Below are positions 13,501 to 26,400 of a stretch of 64,000 bases of DNA, piece by piece. Numbering within the stretch: the stretch's first letter is position 1; each line of letters starts with the position of its first letter. The notes below the pieces were generated by a model, which made no database searches, was not told where the DNA came from, and worked only from the letters and a program-made list of their open reading frames with translations. The stretch lies in the NCBI GenBank assembly GCA_008360975.2, contig CM039189.1:7196056-7260055 (forward strand). Reading direction: 5' to 3'. Source of the stretch: Lichenostomus cassidix. Taxonomy: Eukaryota; Chordata; Aves; Passeriformes; Meliphagidae. The translations under genes were made by a program, and so were the position numbers.

Positions 13501-14140
13501 TATTTGGTCGAATACTTAATCCAAGATGCTTCCGATAGAGCACTTTACAGCTGCAACCACAGTAATTTAATATTCCCTTGATAGATTGTCTTCATATTGA
13601 AATAGCTGCTTGTGGTTACAATTTAACCTTCAAAGGACACAAAAATCCTACCGTGTTGCTCTTGCCTAGTCACACAGCCTACAAAAATACAGCACCATCA
13701 CTGCAGGTTCTCTGAAGATTAATTCTATTTGGGGGGCATTACAAAGTGTACTCAGATAAGGGGGGGAGGATTTGTGTGAATGAATAACATAGGGGGGTTC
13801 CCATTTCCTAAAAGTACTGCAGTGCAGTTTTTATTTTGGTTTGTGGAAGGTAATCTGTGCTTAGCAGCTCTACATTGGTATTTCTGCTGGTTTTGTGCTG
13901 CTGATTCCTGTTCCATATCTTGATTCGATCATTGTTTCTTATCTTCTTTCCTCTGACAGTCTTCCAGTGCAGCAGAAGGCTCCTGTTCACTTGGATAATG
14001 GTGAATATTGGTCTGGTCCTGCAGCTGTGTACAAAGAGAAGCCTTACAGAGCAATCTTTGAGGAGAGTCTTGGAAAAATATACAGAAACATGTACCAAAA
14101 AACTGCTGGTGCTGTTTCAGACCAAGAAACACATTCCTGA
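7443..14140 (+). CDS. SPATA6: SPATA6, last three coding exons (partial gene)
   Basis: Spermatogenesis-associated protein 6 is needed in mammals to build the sperm connecting piece (neck). Three exons joined here (7443-7542, 10268-10335, 13960-14140) give a continuous C-terminal reading frame of about 116 codons ending in TGA at 14138-14140. It matches what I know of the SPATA6 C terminus. A DEIHxRVKN block with a following SHxxxQR-like stretch is present, then an HLDxGEYWS block, then a KxYRxIFEESLxKxYRNxY block near the end. Junction phases agree (1 base completes the incoming codon; phase 0; phase 2). Upstream exons lie left of the window. Position next to SLC5A9, tail to tail, agrees with mammalian synteny. 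The paralogue SPATA6L is the alternative, but synteny favours SPATA6. Confidence 0.82.
7543..10267 (+). other. SPATA6 intron
   Basis: Intron from GTAAGT at 7543 to the TTTTTTTTAG acceptor at 10266-10267. It holds a TTTA/TTTG-rich tandem repeat at about 8638-8702. The rest is AT-rich sequence with no supported exon. Confidence 0.7.
8638..8702. repeat. TTTA/TTTG repeat with duplicated GTGTCCCC motif
   Basis: Runs of TTTA and TTTG are interrupted twice by TTTGTGTCCCC. The 30-odd-base unit (TTTGTTTATTT..GTGTCCCC) therefore appears as a degenerate two-copy tandem repeat inside the SPATA6 intron. Confidence 0.7.
10268..10335 (+). CDS. SPATA6: SPATA6 exon, second from last
   Basis: The 68-base exon lies between a T-rich AG acceptor and AG|GTAATG. 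It encodes a short, acidic and hydroxyl-rich segment (starts DDFPLTREPSD, ends LQT plus two bases of the next codon). This corresponds to the least conserved part of the SPATA6 tail: the human protein has a longer charged segment here. I place the exon from phase (0 in, 2 out) and splice signals rather than from strong similarity. Confidence 0.7.
10336..13959 (+). other. SPATA6 last coding intron
   Basis: Intron from GTAATG to CTCTGACAG. It contains a small (GATT)4 microsatellite at about 10887-10902. No exon or recognisable mobile element was supported. Confidence 0.7.
13960..14140 (+). CDS. SPATA6: SPATA6 terminal coding exon
   Basis: The 181-base exon starts after CTGACAG. The first base completes an AG|T serine codon, then 60 codons run to TGA at 14138-14140. 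Key matches to SPATA6: HLDNGEYWS near the start, and KPYRAIFEESLGKIYRNMY near the end (human SPATA6 has a closely similar PIFENS..KMYRNLY run). The tail after this motif is short and polar, as in the family. The 3' UTR follows; no clear AATAAA was seen close by. Confidence 0.88.
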
Positions 14141-17100
14141 AAGCAGCTCACCTGAAAACGCACGGTATACAGTATTTGTAACTAAACCTATTTTTATATA
14201 ACAATATTAGTACTCTTTTTTTCAAGGTGTCATTATGGTTGGGCAGGGTTTTGGAGAAATGGGGGTTTGGGCTGGGTTGACAAAAGGAAGTGATTAACAT
14301 CCACCTCCAAAAAAAGAAACAAAAAATCCCTAACAGCAAGCCCCTCCACTGTTAAGCAAGATGGTGTTGCTCCTTTGAGACTATGAAAATAGAGTAATTT
14401 GAAGACTAATAGGTCTGCTGGACATTCCTGCCTGACATCAACTCAGGTTTCAGCTGCAGCCAGTTCTTATTAAATAACTAAATCTATTTAGCAACATAAA
14501 CAGAATTGGTTGAAAAAGCAGTATGTGCTGGTGGTCAGAGACGGGACCTAAAGGGGAAGGTGAATGTGAGTGTTGGTTTAAAAGTGATCCATCTGGGACA
14601 AAGAGAATTGTTTTCTAGAAAATTGCCTTTGAATTGTTTATTTTGGAGAAGAGCACAAACTCTGGTACTGTAGCACCTTTAGGCATGTATTTGAGGTGAT
14701 TTTGAGCACCTTTAGTCACAAGTGTTCTAATACTGTGAAATTTTAAAAGAAAACCACCCAGCCCAGCAGCCTCTGTATCAGATGAAAGGTCATCTTCACA
14801 CAGCCTTTTGCATTTGAAAGCTTCCATGTTCTCCTGAATGCAGCCATGACATTTGCCAATACACTTACCATTTTAAAAAATATGAATAAGAAAGGAGTGT
14901 GCAGGGGGAAAGACCAGAGCTAGTCAGCAAGCTCCCTGTGTTCTGTACAGGCCTTGTGAAATTCCTGCATCACAATCCCACCTAATTTGGAGTCTCTCCG
15001 TCCCTGTCTGCTGGGATCCTGTTGGCAGAAATCACTTTGTTTTTGCGAAAGGCCACCAAATGTTCATCAGCAGCTCGATACTTTCCCCAGGGATGGAACC
15101 TTTTCAGCCTTGCACTGAGCAGATCCCACATTAGCAGGCCAGGGCAAATTGCCCATCCATTGAAAAGCAGAATGTTTTAAAAGGGCAAGAGTGTCCATCT
15201 CCTGCTTCCCCTCAGAATGCGGAAAGAACAAATGCCTGTTCTGGCTGCCTCCCTATCTGAGCGAACAGAGTTGGCTCCACCAATGCCATTTTACCTGTTG
15301 TGATTAGATAAAGGATAAAGTTAGCACTACAGATGGTACAACATATGACTGGAACCTGCCAGCATGCCTAGATAAACAAAAAGTTGGTCTATTCTGCCTT
15401 CCCTCCTTTAATGCTGAGACAACATAATTGATTTGAGAAAGCAGTTGGTGAGCAATTCCGCTGGTGGGAGAGCACGTGGAAGGGCTGTGTGCTGCTGTTT
15501 CAGGCAAGGGCACTCTCAGAGGAAGTGTCTCACATACAGACAGCCATTTCTATTTCTTGTAACTGTGGAACCAGTTGAGGCGGATTAACAGTGATAACTT
15601 CCTGTCCCTGCTGCCATTTAGCACATTAGTGCTTTCAGAGGGCATTAGTTGCACAGTCTATGCTATGGAGAAGTGCCGAGTCACTCTATGAGGTAGCAAG
15701 GCACTTTTTTTTGCAGAAGTGGAAAGTAAAGCTTGCCCAAGCTGTGCCCCTGAAGGCATGGAGGCCATGGAGGCTTGTGCTACCAGGACCTGGTGTTCAC
15801 TGGCCTCTCCAGTGAACCCATATTAGTCCACAAAGGAATAGTTTTCTTGCTGTTCAGATGAGTGGTTATATTAAAATAGATCCTAACTGAGCAGGGCTGA
15901 TTCTGAGAGATACTTCCCAAGCTTTTGGTTTAAAATTAATGTGTTGAAACCTGAAGGTTGCTGCAGTTTCCTGTATGGGTTTGAGCCGTAAGATTCAGTG
16001 TTATTCTCCTGGTATCCTGCAGTTTTCATTCAATATTCTCTGTGCACTACCCTCCCCATTGTTACAGCTGAGTAAAAGTTTTCCTTCTGAAGATCAGCTG
16101 CACCCCTTTGGCCTGATGTGGTTCTGTGACATAGAAAACATGTTTGATTTTTCCCTCCCCAACAGTTCACCAGATTTCACTCCCTATTTGTTCAGAGTAT
16201 AAGAATTCCTGAATGCTAAGGGATTGTTGTGGGGTTTTTCTGTATGTTTGGTGAAGGACACAAGTTGGCATGAATTCAAGACACAAGGAGGGGATGAGAA
16301 AGGTTGGGAGCCACTATAAAAAAGCAGGGTCATTTTTTCAAGGGATCCAGAGGAATGGCAGAGGAATAATATCCATTTAATTCCCCTAGCTGAAGAAAGG
16401 AAGCATATGGTAATATGGCAATTTTCAGTTCTCATTAAAGACGAAAAATTTTCAGCAAAGATGAAAACTGGATGGGAGAAAAAAGTGTCATTATTGAATT
16501 TTGACCAGTATTAATATTCTCAGTGTAACCTTCTTGTGCAGCATAACAACAAACTGAGCAGACAGACTCTGAGTGTCTTTGGCCCTGCTCCAGCTGGGAG
16601 GGAGATGTGTGTTCAATGTCTCTCTGAATCAGCTGCTGCAGGAGATGTTCCTCTCCTGGGTCAGAGTCATTCCACAGCTCACACACCGTGATACAGCAAA
16701 GTGTCTCTTCCAAGCACTGTGCTGGAAATCCAGTTTGGTAAATGGAAAACTTTCCTCTGGAATGTGACCTCAGACCCAAATGACTGCAGTCTGTCCCCAA
16801 AATCTTCAGGGCACTTTGTATTCAGAATAATTTTTCCCTCTCTGTTTGCTCAGGTAGCCCTGCCAACACACACAGCTCTGAGCATGGCTGCTCCTCTGCC
16901 CTGCAGCATGGGAGAAGTGGAGGTTCAGGCACTGAACCAACACAGTAATAAACTGTAATTGTTTAGTGCACCTAGCCTTCTAATACAATTTAAATCCCTT
17001 CTATCAAATGCAAATTTCTGGGTTCCTGAGTGGAGCTTTAAATAGCATTTTCTGTGCTCGTTCCTTATCTTTTCCCATCCACAAAGTTGTTAGTGACAGT

Positions 17101-20100
17101 GGGATGGCATAATTCCACCCCCGTCATTTTAGCTCCTAAAGGAAAGCTGCCTACTCAAATCTGGCAATAATGGGCCAGATTAGGAGTGAATTAGTGCTTT
17201 TCTGTAGAGTCTATGTCTCTCTCTTGCCCTCCCCAAGTTATTATAGCCCACAAGTGTTCTCACCAAAAGCTGTTCAGTATCCAGTGATGCTTGCAGGATG
17301 CAATCAGTGCAATATTTAAATCACTTTAATTTTAGTGAGTCAGACTCTGTTTCCTACTTGTTCCCTTCTATCTCTCCCATGAATAACTTGGTATAGTTTA
17401 GGATCCTGGGCAGGCTTTAGACAAGCAGCCTGCCTGTGTTCAGTACAAATGCAACTCCTTGGCTGAGGAGTAGCTGCTTTGGAAATCACTCAGTCATTGA
17501 CCTGATGTGAATTAAAGGGAAAAATGTCAAACTCTTTAATGATTTGCCTTATCTAAGTTTTTGACTTAGAGGAAGAGAAGCTTAAATTGCTCCACTGAGG
17601 ATAAGAAGCATAGGGATGGGACAAGGTAGGAGCAGCTTTGTAAGATAGATGGGAAACAGTGGTTGTGCTCCAAAGCTGAGCAGCTTGGGAAGTGATGAGG
17701 GCTGTTCTTTAGATTGTGCATCGCATGTTTGAATTTTACTATTACTTCAGAGGTGCTAAAATTGTCAGGGGAGAATGAAATCTACCTGGAGATGTTGGGA
17801 ATCTATTTTTGGGGTAAAATAACAGAACATTTAGCTCGGTTCAGTATTAAATAGTCTTTTCCAAACCCCTTCTCATTGTTACCTCAGCTGTAAAATGGGG
17901 AGTTTGTGCTCTGTTGAAGCTTAATTAAATGACTGTGAAGTGCTTTGGGATCCTGAGGTGAATGTTAAAGAAATTATTTTACAGAAGCCTGGCTAAAAAG
18001 TCCCATCTCATCTCCAGGTTACTAAAAAGGTTTTATTTTAATTTTTCCAGGTTTATTGTGTTTTAATCAGACAATTATTAAACAAATCTTAATCAGATTT
18101 AATAGATTTCTGTCTTGATCAGAGAGGGCTAGAAAAGCTAATGAGCTGCTTTACTACATGCACTCTTAGGAGCTAATCTTTGCAGTTGGTATCTTGCTCA
18201 GCTTCTGTCTCCTGCATGATCGAGGTTCATATCCTCCCACTGATTGCTCTTATGATATTTTTTTTTCTTTTTTTTAATATAAGTTACTTTTTCATGCTGA
18301 CATCTTTGTGCTGTTTGCCCTTTGTACTAACCAACACTGCTAAGATCTCTCATATCATTTGTCCTCATCCTCTGCCCAGGAAAAAAGGGTACAATGTGAC
18401 AGTGGAAAGTTTTGTGTGGTGTACCATGGGTTTGTCAGAGAATGCTGGAAGGAATCTCTGCCTTCCCACTCTGTGTGCGAGGAATAACTTGGTACATAAT
18501 TCTGCTCTTTCCAATTTTTAAGCTTGAAATGTTTTCTGAAACACTGAACTATGCAACAAAATTCTCAGCCTTTTAGCAGTGGTCTCTTGCTGTACCAAGC
18601 TGGTAATGTGGAATCTCTGGGTCATAGGAAAGGCCATGGTGTTAATTACTTCAGTGGTTATGGAGTGATCATTATCGGAATGCTGAGAATTTCTCATGAG
18701 ATTTGTTTAGTCATCAAGGAATTTGAAGAAACTTTCATATCAATGAAATTGAGACTCTTGGTTTCAGTTAGAACACTTGAAGCTAAGAGACAACAACACT
18801 TTTAGGGCTGATCTTGATGAGCTGCCTCCCTGACAGAAGGGGTGTCTGGCTTAGGTGATGTCTCTGGGAGCAGCAAAGAATTGATCTTTGCCCAGTTCCT
18901 TTCAGTTCCAACAAATACAGCCACATTGTGGGAAGTGATTGAAACCCCCAATATTCCTGTTTCCATTGCACAGGAACTATTAAGCACAAGTCCCCTTGAT
19001 TACTGTTGGTTTCTGTTGCTTTCCCCATGGAATTCAAAACATCATCAACCAAAGCCCTTAAAAGATGTGGCTGCAGCTCCTTTTATCAGTGTTGGCTTGC
19101 CAAAGGCAAGGAGTTTGTTCCTAGTTTGTCTTTGTGAGAAATTCTCTGAAGTGCGGTGATAATTTGTCTGGATGGCAACATAAAGGAACTGTAATCTTTC
19201 TCTTTGCTTGATCTGTGTGGAGATTGTACTTCTTCTTCATGAGTATTTCCCTTCAATTCTGGGTGATTTCTTCAGGCCCAGCAGAGAATTCCCTGCAGCC
19301 TGAGCAGTGGGGATCTCACCTCCTCCGGGAAGGTAGTTTGCTGCTGCAAAACAACATCCCTCCTGGTTCATAAGGATTTACTGATCCTGAGGAGACAGCA
19401 CAAAAATTCTGTTCTGTGGCCAGGCCTTTGCATAACCTTGTGGAGCTGATGGCATGGAATGAACAGAGCTTCACACAGAGCAGGGTGGGAGGCTGGGAGC
19501 AGGGCAGACGTTGAGAGTGTTTGATGCCTGGCAGGCCATGAATTATGCATTTCTACACCATGAATTATCAGTGTAGGAAATAACCTGTGAAACTCCTGAG
19601 TAACAAAAGCACCATTTACATCACTGAGTGGTGGTGAATTCTAATGCTGGTATTTGTATTGTTACACTGACTGTAGTTGTAGGAACTGTTTCATTCAGTA
19701 TTCCAGTAGTAAACACTTGCTAAGAGGTTGCTTTCCCTGCCTGCCTTGTTTTCACCACAGTCATCTAGTGTTTACATACATTTTAGCCTCTGTGCCATTT
19801 TTGAAGGCTTTATTTGTCTCATTTATGTTTCTGGTTTGGATAATACTTAAATATGAAATCCATCTGGGAAACATATTGTATATTCACGTCAAGGGGTAAA
19901 ACCAGTTTTTAATTAAAATTTTATACAGCACTTGTATTTCACTTTGTCCTGTTTTATTATGAAACACTTCAATCTTCTTCCTAAAACACATATGTCTTGT
20001 GCGTTTCAAGATGTTCCTTGTTGCTCATGCAGAACCAGTTTGGGAGCTCTGTCAGCACAGTGCCATATGTTCTGGGCTTCATTTAGCTTCTCTGCCGTTT

Positions 20101-20470
20101 GTGGAGGCAGCAGATTGGATGGAATGCAGCTCAGATCAGCTCCATTCTTCTCTTTGTAAACTTGTCAAGAGATAAAAAAAGCAGGGAGAAGGAAAACAGT
20201 GAATAATACTCGAGTGAGTTGAATTATCAATAAGTTATGGGAATGTGGCCAATCAAAATTGAGGTTTTTCATGTATTTCAGGATTTTCCTTAATTGCAGC
20301 TTATGCAGATCCTATAAATTGATGCATCCCTTGGTGCTACCCAGTCTTACACCCAAAACAATTGCAGAAGATTGAGATATAAACCGAGTAATTTGGAAAT
20401 GACAACCATGAAGTGCTCAATTTTGCATTGATCTGCTGGTTTAAATTAAAAAAAAAAAAAAAGGTAGATT

Positions 20471-20580
20471 TCACAGAATATTCTGAGCTGGAAGGGACCC
20501 ACAAGAACCATCGAGGGATGGGGATCATATGAGGATCAAACCCTGGTCTCACTTGTTTGCACCAAGCCCTGACTCCCTGG
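20471..20580 (-). mobile_element. CR1 LINE 3' end, antisense
   Basis: The segment begins TCACAGAATATTCTGAGCTGG and continues GAAGGGACCCACAAG, the reverse complement of the 3' end of the CR1-J/X type families of birds. Further on, GGATCAAACCCTGGTCTCAC resembles the family's GGATCGAACCC..GACCTTGG block. It is a truncated, diverged copy. Confidence 0.8.
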
Positions 20581-22492
20581 AGTGGGAGAACATGGACGTG
20601 TGGAGGGATCCTGCTCCTTTTTGGTATCTTCTGGCTCTGTGGAGGATAATTCTTGACCATGAACCAGTGGGTGCCACCAGCCTTTCATCCATGGCTGGTG
20701 TGTAGGCACAGCCCCAACTGGTCACTGGTGCTATCCAGGGATTCCAGGCACTGCTCAGTTCTGCCCTGAGATTTCAGGACCACCACGGTGGCTTTGACAG
20801 AGGACCAAAGTATTTCTGTGATTCTGCAACTAGAGCCTAAAACCAAAACCAAAACCAACCCCAAAAGAGTACGAAACTGGCAAAAAAAGAATCCATATAA
20901 GTCTGCTGAGGTGTGAGGCCAGAGGCAAAGGGCACAAGCAGCTGCTTGATGTGGCTGTGGAGGAGTGGGGAGGGAAACTTCTGCAGTCCTGACCTGAGGT
21001 CGGTCAGAAATCACCAGCTGGAGTGACATGAGTGTGAACCTGGTTGAAGTGACAGGCAGCTGTCACCCTGGGACTCTATTTACATATGTTTAAAACAAAC
21101 AAAAGAAAGCTGCCTTTGTTCCCCAGGAAAATCTATTTACTTGGCATTCAACTCGTGTATAAGCTGAAACTTCTTTCACAGAAGTAGAAACAAAGAGACT
21201 GACATTTCTGCTTTGATGTGAGGCTGCAGCTAAGATTTGATTTTGAAATATGAAAGTAAACTGAAACTACCTCCAATTTAAAGGTGGATTTTTAATGACC
21301 TTAAAAGTTTTGAGAAGTTCTTTTTCCCTTCCCTTAGGGACCAGAAAAAATTATAACAGTAATCTTACTTATAGCTGTAAGTCTACAGAGACAGTGGCTG
21401 TAGGTTAATGAAAAATTGACACTGCTACTTGCTGTGCTTCCAGCAGAATATTTTTTTCCTTCAAACTGAAGTGAACTATTGCACTGTGTGAGCTGGTTAT
21501 GAGTCTCACATATTAAACTGGATGCTGCTTTTGTGGAAGACACTGGAGCAAGTCACAGAACAGCGTTTCTGTTTGGAACGCATGCAGCAATGATTATGGG
21601 GCTCTTACAATGATTACCCTGGTCCTTCCCATAGAAATAAAGAATTAAAGCTTGATGGGTTAGTCTAAATCAGAAAGTGGCAGAGGAACCATTCCCAATG
21701 ATCCCGAGCACCGTCAACCAGCCCCATCACAGTCCTGCAGAGAAAGCCCAGAGCAGCACCTGGGTGTTGCATGTACTGATGCTCCTGTTTTGCACACACT
21801 GTGCACTGTTCCACCATGCTCGTTGTGGCACAGGGACCCCTTGGGGGACACCGTGTGGCTCACAGAGAGCTGTTCAAGTGGCCTCTCCAGGAGCCTTTCT
21901 GCAGTGTCTTTGAGTTCAGCTTGTTCCTGGGAATCAGAAATGGCACCAATTCAGCAGCTCAGGCTGATTTTGCTTCAGGGCCTGACAACTTAATAACAGT
22001 TTGTTGTCCTTGGCATGGTGGTGCCATCTGGCCCTGCTTGGACAGCAGGTCTGTGATCCTGCACTGCCTGGAATTTCAGCTCTTGCTGATGAGCTCTTGG
22101 GCTGTGCTGGAATGGCAGCACCAGCACCTCAGTGCCAGCCTGTGGCAGATGGAACAGGCTTCAATCACCCTCCCTGTGCTGGGATGGAGATGAACACAGA
22201 AGTGCTGGAATTGCCTGTGACACAAAGGGAGGGAAGGCATGAAGGTGGCTCCAGGTGTGTTACAGGATTCCAAGGCAGGAATTAAAGAGCCACTGGATGT
22301 CCACAGGCCTCCTTGCTCCCCTTGAAGAATCTTAGACCCATACCAGTAAAAGTAGGAAGGGGATTCTGATTTGGTGTATTTTCTATTATTTTTATCATTG
22401 TTGTTATTATTTTTGTTCTTTTACTCGAAGGGAAAGGAAAGTTAGAAGAGAGTACCGAAGAAAGGAAACTAAAACCACATCAATTTCATTAG

Positions 22493-22498
22493 TTTATT
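22493..22498 (-). terminator. Candidate poly(A) signal for SLC5A9 copy A
   Basis: TTTATT on the plus strand gives AATAAA on the gene strand about 730 bp beyond the copy A stop. It is the first canonical hexamer I noticed downstream. It lies outside the block shared with copy B, so the two copies would not share it. Position alone supports it. Confidence 0.3.
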
Positions 22499-23224
22499 TC
22501 TTTTCCTCCTGGGGGCCAAAAATACAGAAGAGTGCTGGCACTCAGCTCACATGTGCCTCCTCTCCCTGAGAGCCCCACAGGTTTTACCCTGACGGTGTTC
22601 CCTTCTGTAGGAACACAGGGAGGGCAGTGTTCCCTAAAGGAGTGAGATCCTGGTTAGGATCCACTTTAGCAGAGAAATGGGGACCTCCAGCTTGCAATTC
22701 CCCTGGGAAAGACAATCTGTGCATGCCAAAAAGGCTGTAAGATCCTCTCTCTCCTTGTCCCAGAACTCCAGTGTGAAGAACTAGAGAAAACATAGTGCCC
22801 TGTTTGCTTACTCTCCAGCCTGCTAAAATGCCTGTGGTTTGACTCTTTCCCTTTGTAATAAATGGTGCCCACCACAGCGTATATTCTTTTAAATAACATT
22901 TTAAAATATTTTCCGGTAAATTAAAGTGATGACATGTTTGTAGGGCTCATTGTTAATTTCATTTCCTTTGGCTCAGCCAGCCAGATAAAATGCAATCCTA
23001 TTAATCTTTGTTTAAAAGAAGATCCTTTGCCGAAGAGCAATAAATGATCTTGATAGATTTGTCAGGAAAATGAATGATAATCATTTGCAGATAGACACAA
23101 GCCTAGTATGGAAGATTAATAAGAAAATATGTATTGGCATCATCAATAACATCTGCTGCCCATGCACTTGGATGTTAGACAGGGAGGTGAGAGCAACCAA
23201 AGCCACACAATTCCTGACCCTACC

Positions 23225-23433
23225 TCAGCTGAAATATGCCCACAGGAAGACGTTGACGGTCAGCAGGAGAATGGCATTAATATTGCACACAGTCCTCCAC
23301 AGGGGCTTCTCCTCGATGCTGGGGAGTCTCTGCTCCAGAGCAGCTTTCTCCTTCTGGGACAGGGTGGATGTGGAGCCCGTGGGAAAACCACAGAGCCACA
23401 AATAAACCTTTTTCCAGCAGGAAGGCTTGGCTG
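23225..23433 (-). CDS. SLC5A9: SLC5A9 copy A exon 14 (last coding)
   Basis: Two bases complete codon 598, then 68 codons and TGA at 23227-23225. It encodes the cytoplasmic [12 protein letters not shown] and [16 protein letters not shown] stretches and the final membrane helix ending LWAYFS. CNIN plus the last helix is the SLC5A9-specific end. The acceptor is a tandem NAGNAG (CCCAGCAG|C): using the second AG gives an exon starting at 23430 and one Ala fewer, still in frame. Confidence 0.93.
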
Positions 23434-26400
23434 CTGGGAGAGAGAAACCAAAACATGGCTGTTAGAATCCACTGGGACTCCTCCGTCCCTTCTCCCAGTC
23501 GTTTGGATGTGCATTGGCCAGTCTGGAGAGGCACCTTAATGGGAGATGCAAGATGATGATGGAAAGGGAAAGATGAAGGGGGAAAGGGGAAAGAGGAAGG
23601 GGGAAAAGGGAAGGGGAAAAGGGGAAGGAAAAGGGGGGAAGGGGGAAAGGAGAAAAGAGGAAAGGGAAAGGGAAAGGGAAAGGGAAAGGGAAAGGGAAAG
23701 GGAAAGGGAAAGGGAAAGGGAAAGTTCTCCCTCAACCATGTACAGCACAGCTTGATTGCAGTCAATTGATTGGAACACCAATGAATCATTAGTTAATTAA
23801 CAAACCTCTTCCCCTCTTCCCCAACCCAGATTCCATCCACTTTTAAAATTCCTGACAGCATGATGGTCCATTTAGAGATATCCTGGCTTGTTTATTACAC
23901 ATGACATGCCAGCTGAAGTGTGTGTTTTAATTGTCAGTCCTGTGCTGTATTTCACTTGCTGTTCTTTCCAAATATAACCTTTTTGTGAAATGCAGGATGT
24001 TATAGGACCTTGAAAAAAAGGTGTTACCCCGAAAAAAACCCTCATTAAACTGTCAACTGCTGTGTTTTGCATTTCCTTCCTCGGCTTTGCTAATTACCAA
24101 AATACCAAGATATTTGTTTATAAAAATCTGAGCTAGTGAAGCGAACTAGGAATTGATAAGAAAAAATAAATATTGTGGGAAGATTGCATTCAACTTAAAC
24201 CCAAACTTACTCTATTGGAGAAAAAAATAAGGGATTTGTTTAGATGTTCACTTCTGTTTAGCTTGGCTGTAATTGGTTCCAGTGTCCTTTGGAGTGGCCA
24301 GCAAATGGGAGTGAAGAAATCTTGTGTGTGTCTTTATTCTGAGGTTTCTGCTCTGTAACCTTTGAAGGTTAAGCTCAAGAGCAGAAAGCTGCATTTTTTA
24401 ATAGATTTGCAGAACAAAGCTCTGTCCATTCTGAAAAGAACTTGCCTATGTAGCATCTCCTGCTACTGTTCTGTCTCCTGACAACTCTGCAAGTTCACTA
24501 TGCTCTACCTTCCTTCCTATTAAATACCCTTGCCAGGACACACAGCTATTGAAGGTCTGAGTTTTAACCATGGCTTTCATCCTAAGGGAAGATGAGCAAT
24601 ACTGTTGGCATCATGGAAATGAGAAGAGTGAGGCTTGTGGCTTCTTTCTAGGACATCCAGAAAGTGCCCATGTCTGCTCCCAGGGTCTCTTGGTCCCCTC
24701 AGACTGTGCTGCTATTTTGATGCTCTTTTTTTTACAGGAATGGCAGCTGTTCTGAGCCTTTCAAGGGTTGTGACATGAAATTATGTTGGGAGGACCAAGA
24801 ACCACAACACTTCCATTTGTTACCTCTTTATAACTGTAAATACAAGCCCCAGCTCCAGTGAATGCACCAGGTGGCCTCTCATGAGCTTTAGGGACTTGCC
24901 TGGGATTCTGGCTGTGCACTCCTAGGCACAGAAGCATGTTTGCTCACAGACAGAGCCCTACCTGCCTCCTCCTGATCGCCTGAAGCTGCAGTTTCCACCT
25001 GGTCCCTCTCTCTGTCTTCTGGGTCGATCTGTGCTTCTTCACTCCCGCAGTTCTTGATGTCGCTGGCAGGTGCTTTTTTGTGTCTGGTCCACCACATCAG
25101 GCTGTCGAGCTGCAAAGTGGAACAGTGAGAAGTCTGTCAGTCCCAAGGCCACCCAGTCATCTCCCTCCTTGGGGGACACAGGTCCAAGGTGGTGCTGAGT
25201 CCTGTTTGGAGAAATCTCCCACTTTTCCTTCCGTCCTTCCTGCACAAGAGCCTGCATCTTGGGTAAGAGGGTTGTACCATCCAGCTGGAGCTGAAAAGCT
25301 TAGAAAAAGTGTAAAATAATCTGGGTTCTTTCCTTCCATATTTTTAAATAACCTGTTCCATCATTATCTCTGCGAGGATTAGCCTTTTAGGAGACATTGG
25401 AGAAGCAGCTTCCTCTTTGCCAGATTCACATGACTGACCTGAAATAATGATGGTCTGTGTCCAGAATGGCAGCCCTCCAACAGGGAAGAGTAATAAAGTC
25501 AAATAAATAAAAATAAATCAAAAAAAGAAAGCAAGATACCCTCTCTGGATACAGTCAGTCACAGACAGCTGTTGTTCCCTCAGAAGATTTTTTTTATATC
25601 CAGATTTCTCTGATGGGCCAATAAAATACATTGCCTCTCTCTGCAGTCTTTCAGTGACAGCCACAAAGGATGATCAGTCTGCTTTACAATGCCCAAGTTG
25701 TGAGACTCTTATCCTAGAGCAAGCCGGAAAGTCTTCTCCCTGGAATGCAGGGAGTGCACAGGAGACATCAATCTTGTAAACCTCAGTGGCCCTCTGGCAG
25801 CTGTGGGAGGTTCCACACTCCAGGCACTCAGGGATTTGGGGTTTAGCCAGGCCTGTGCTGCTGCTGTGACTGACCTTGGCATGCCCAGGATCTCCGTGGC
25901 TCTTCCCAAGCCGTGCCCTGAGCAGGCCAGGCAGCAGGGACAGGCTCATCCATCCCTCCCAAACCCAGCTGCCAGCTCCAGGGGCTGCCCACCCCTTCCA
26001 GCCCATGCTGCCTGACAGAGGGGCACAGGGTGGGACAGTGGTGACAACAGGGCAGGCGAAGTCACACGTGAGCCCCAGGAGCAGCTGCCTCCCTGCTCTG
26101 CCTGGATGGAAATGAATGTCTCCAGTGGGTCACTTACAAAGTAACGTGAGTTTAATTTTTGAATTTTGCACACACAAATCCAGGCAGAAGCTTCTGGCTG
26201 ACACAAAATGTTGCATAATTTCCAGAAGATTTATAGCTTTATTTAAATCATTTTCAACCAAGATGAGCATTGGGCAGGGCTAATCTTTCTTGTCATGAAG
26301 TGCTAAATTGCTTTGATTTGATGATCCTCATCTTTCTTGGGGATTCTTTTTTTTTTTTAATCATTTAGGAAATGTCACTGGAACATAATAAAGTTTAAGG

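Larger units (their letters stand above)
14141..22861. other. Convergent intergenic region SPATA6 / SLC5A9
   Basis: About 8.7 kb between the SPATA6 stop codon and the left edge of the duplicated SLC5A9 block. It includes the unannotated 3' UTRs of both genes. A CR1 fragment lies at 20471-20580, and another short CR1-like scrap at about 20795-20830 (TATTTCTGTGATTCTG). A run of 15 A lies near 20449. Small (AAAACC)n repeats lie near 20838. Reading frames in 21.7-22.3 kb are short and match nothing I recognise. Confidence 0.6.

Noticed and set aside
23277..23789. Long reading frames of Phe-Pro, Leu-Ser and Glu-Arg repeats
   Set aside because: They are translations of the (GGGAAA)n tract in intron 13 and of the antisense of exon 14. 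The same frames recur at 56309-56887.
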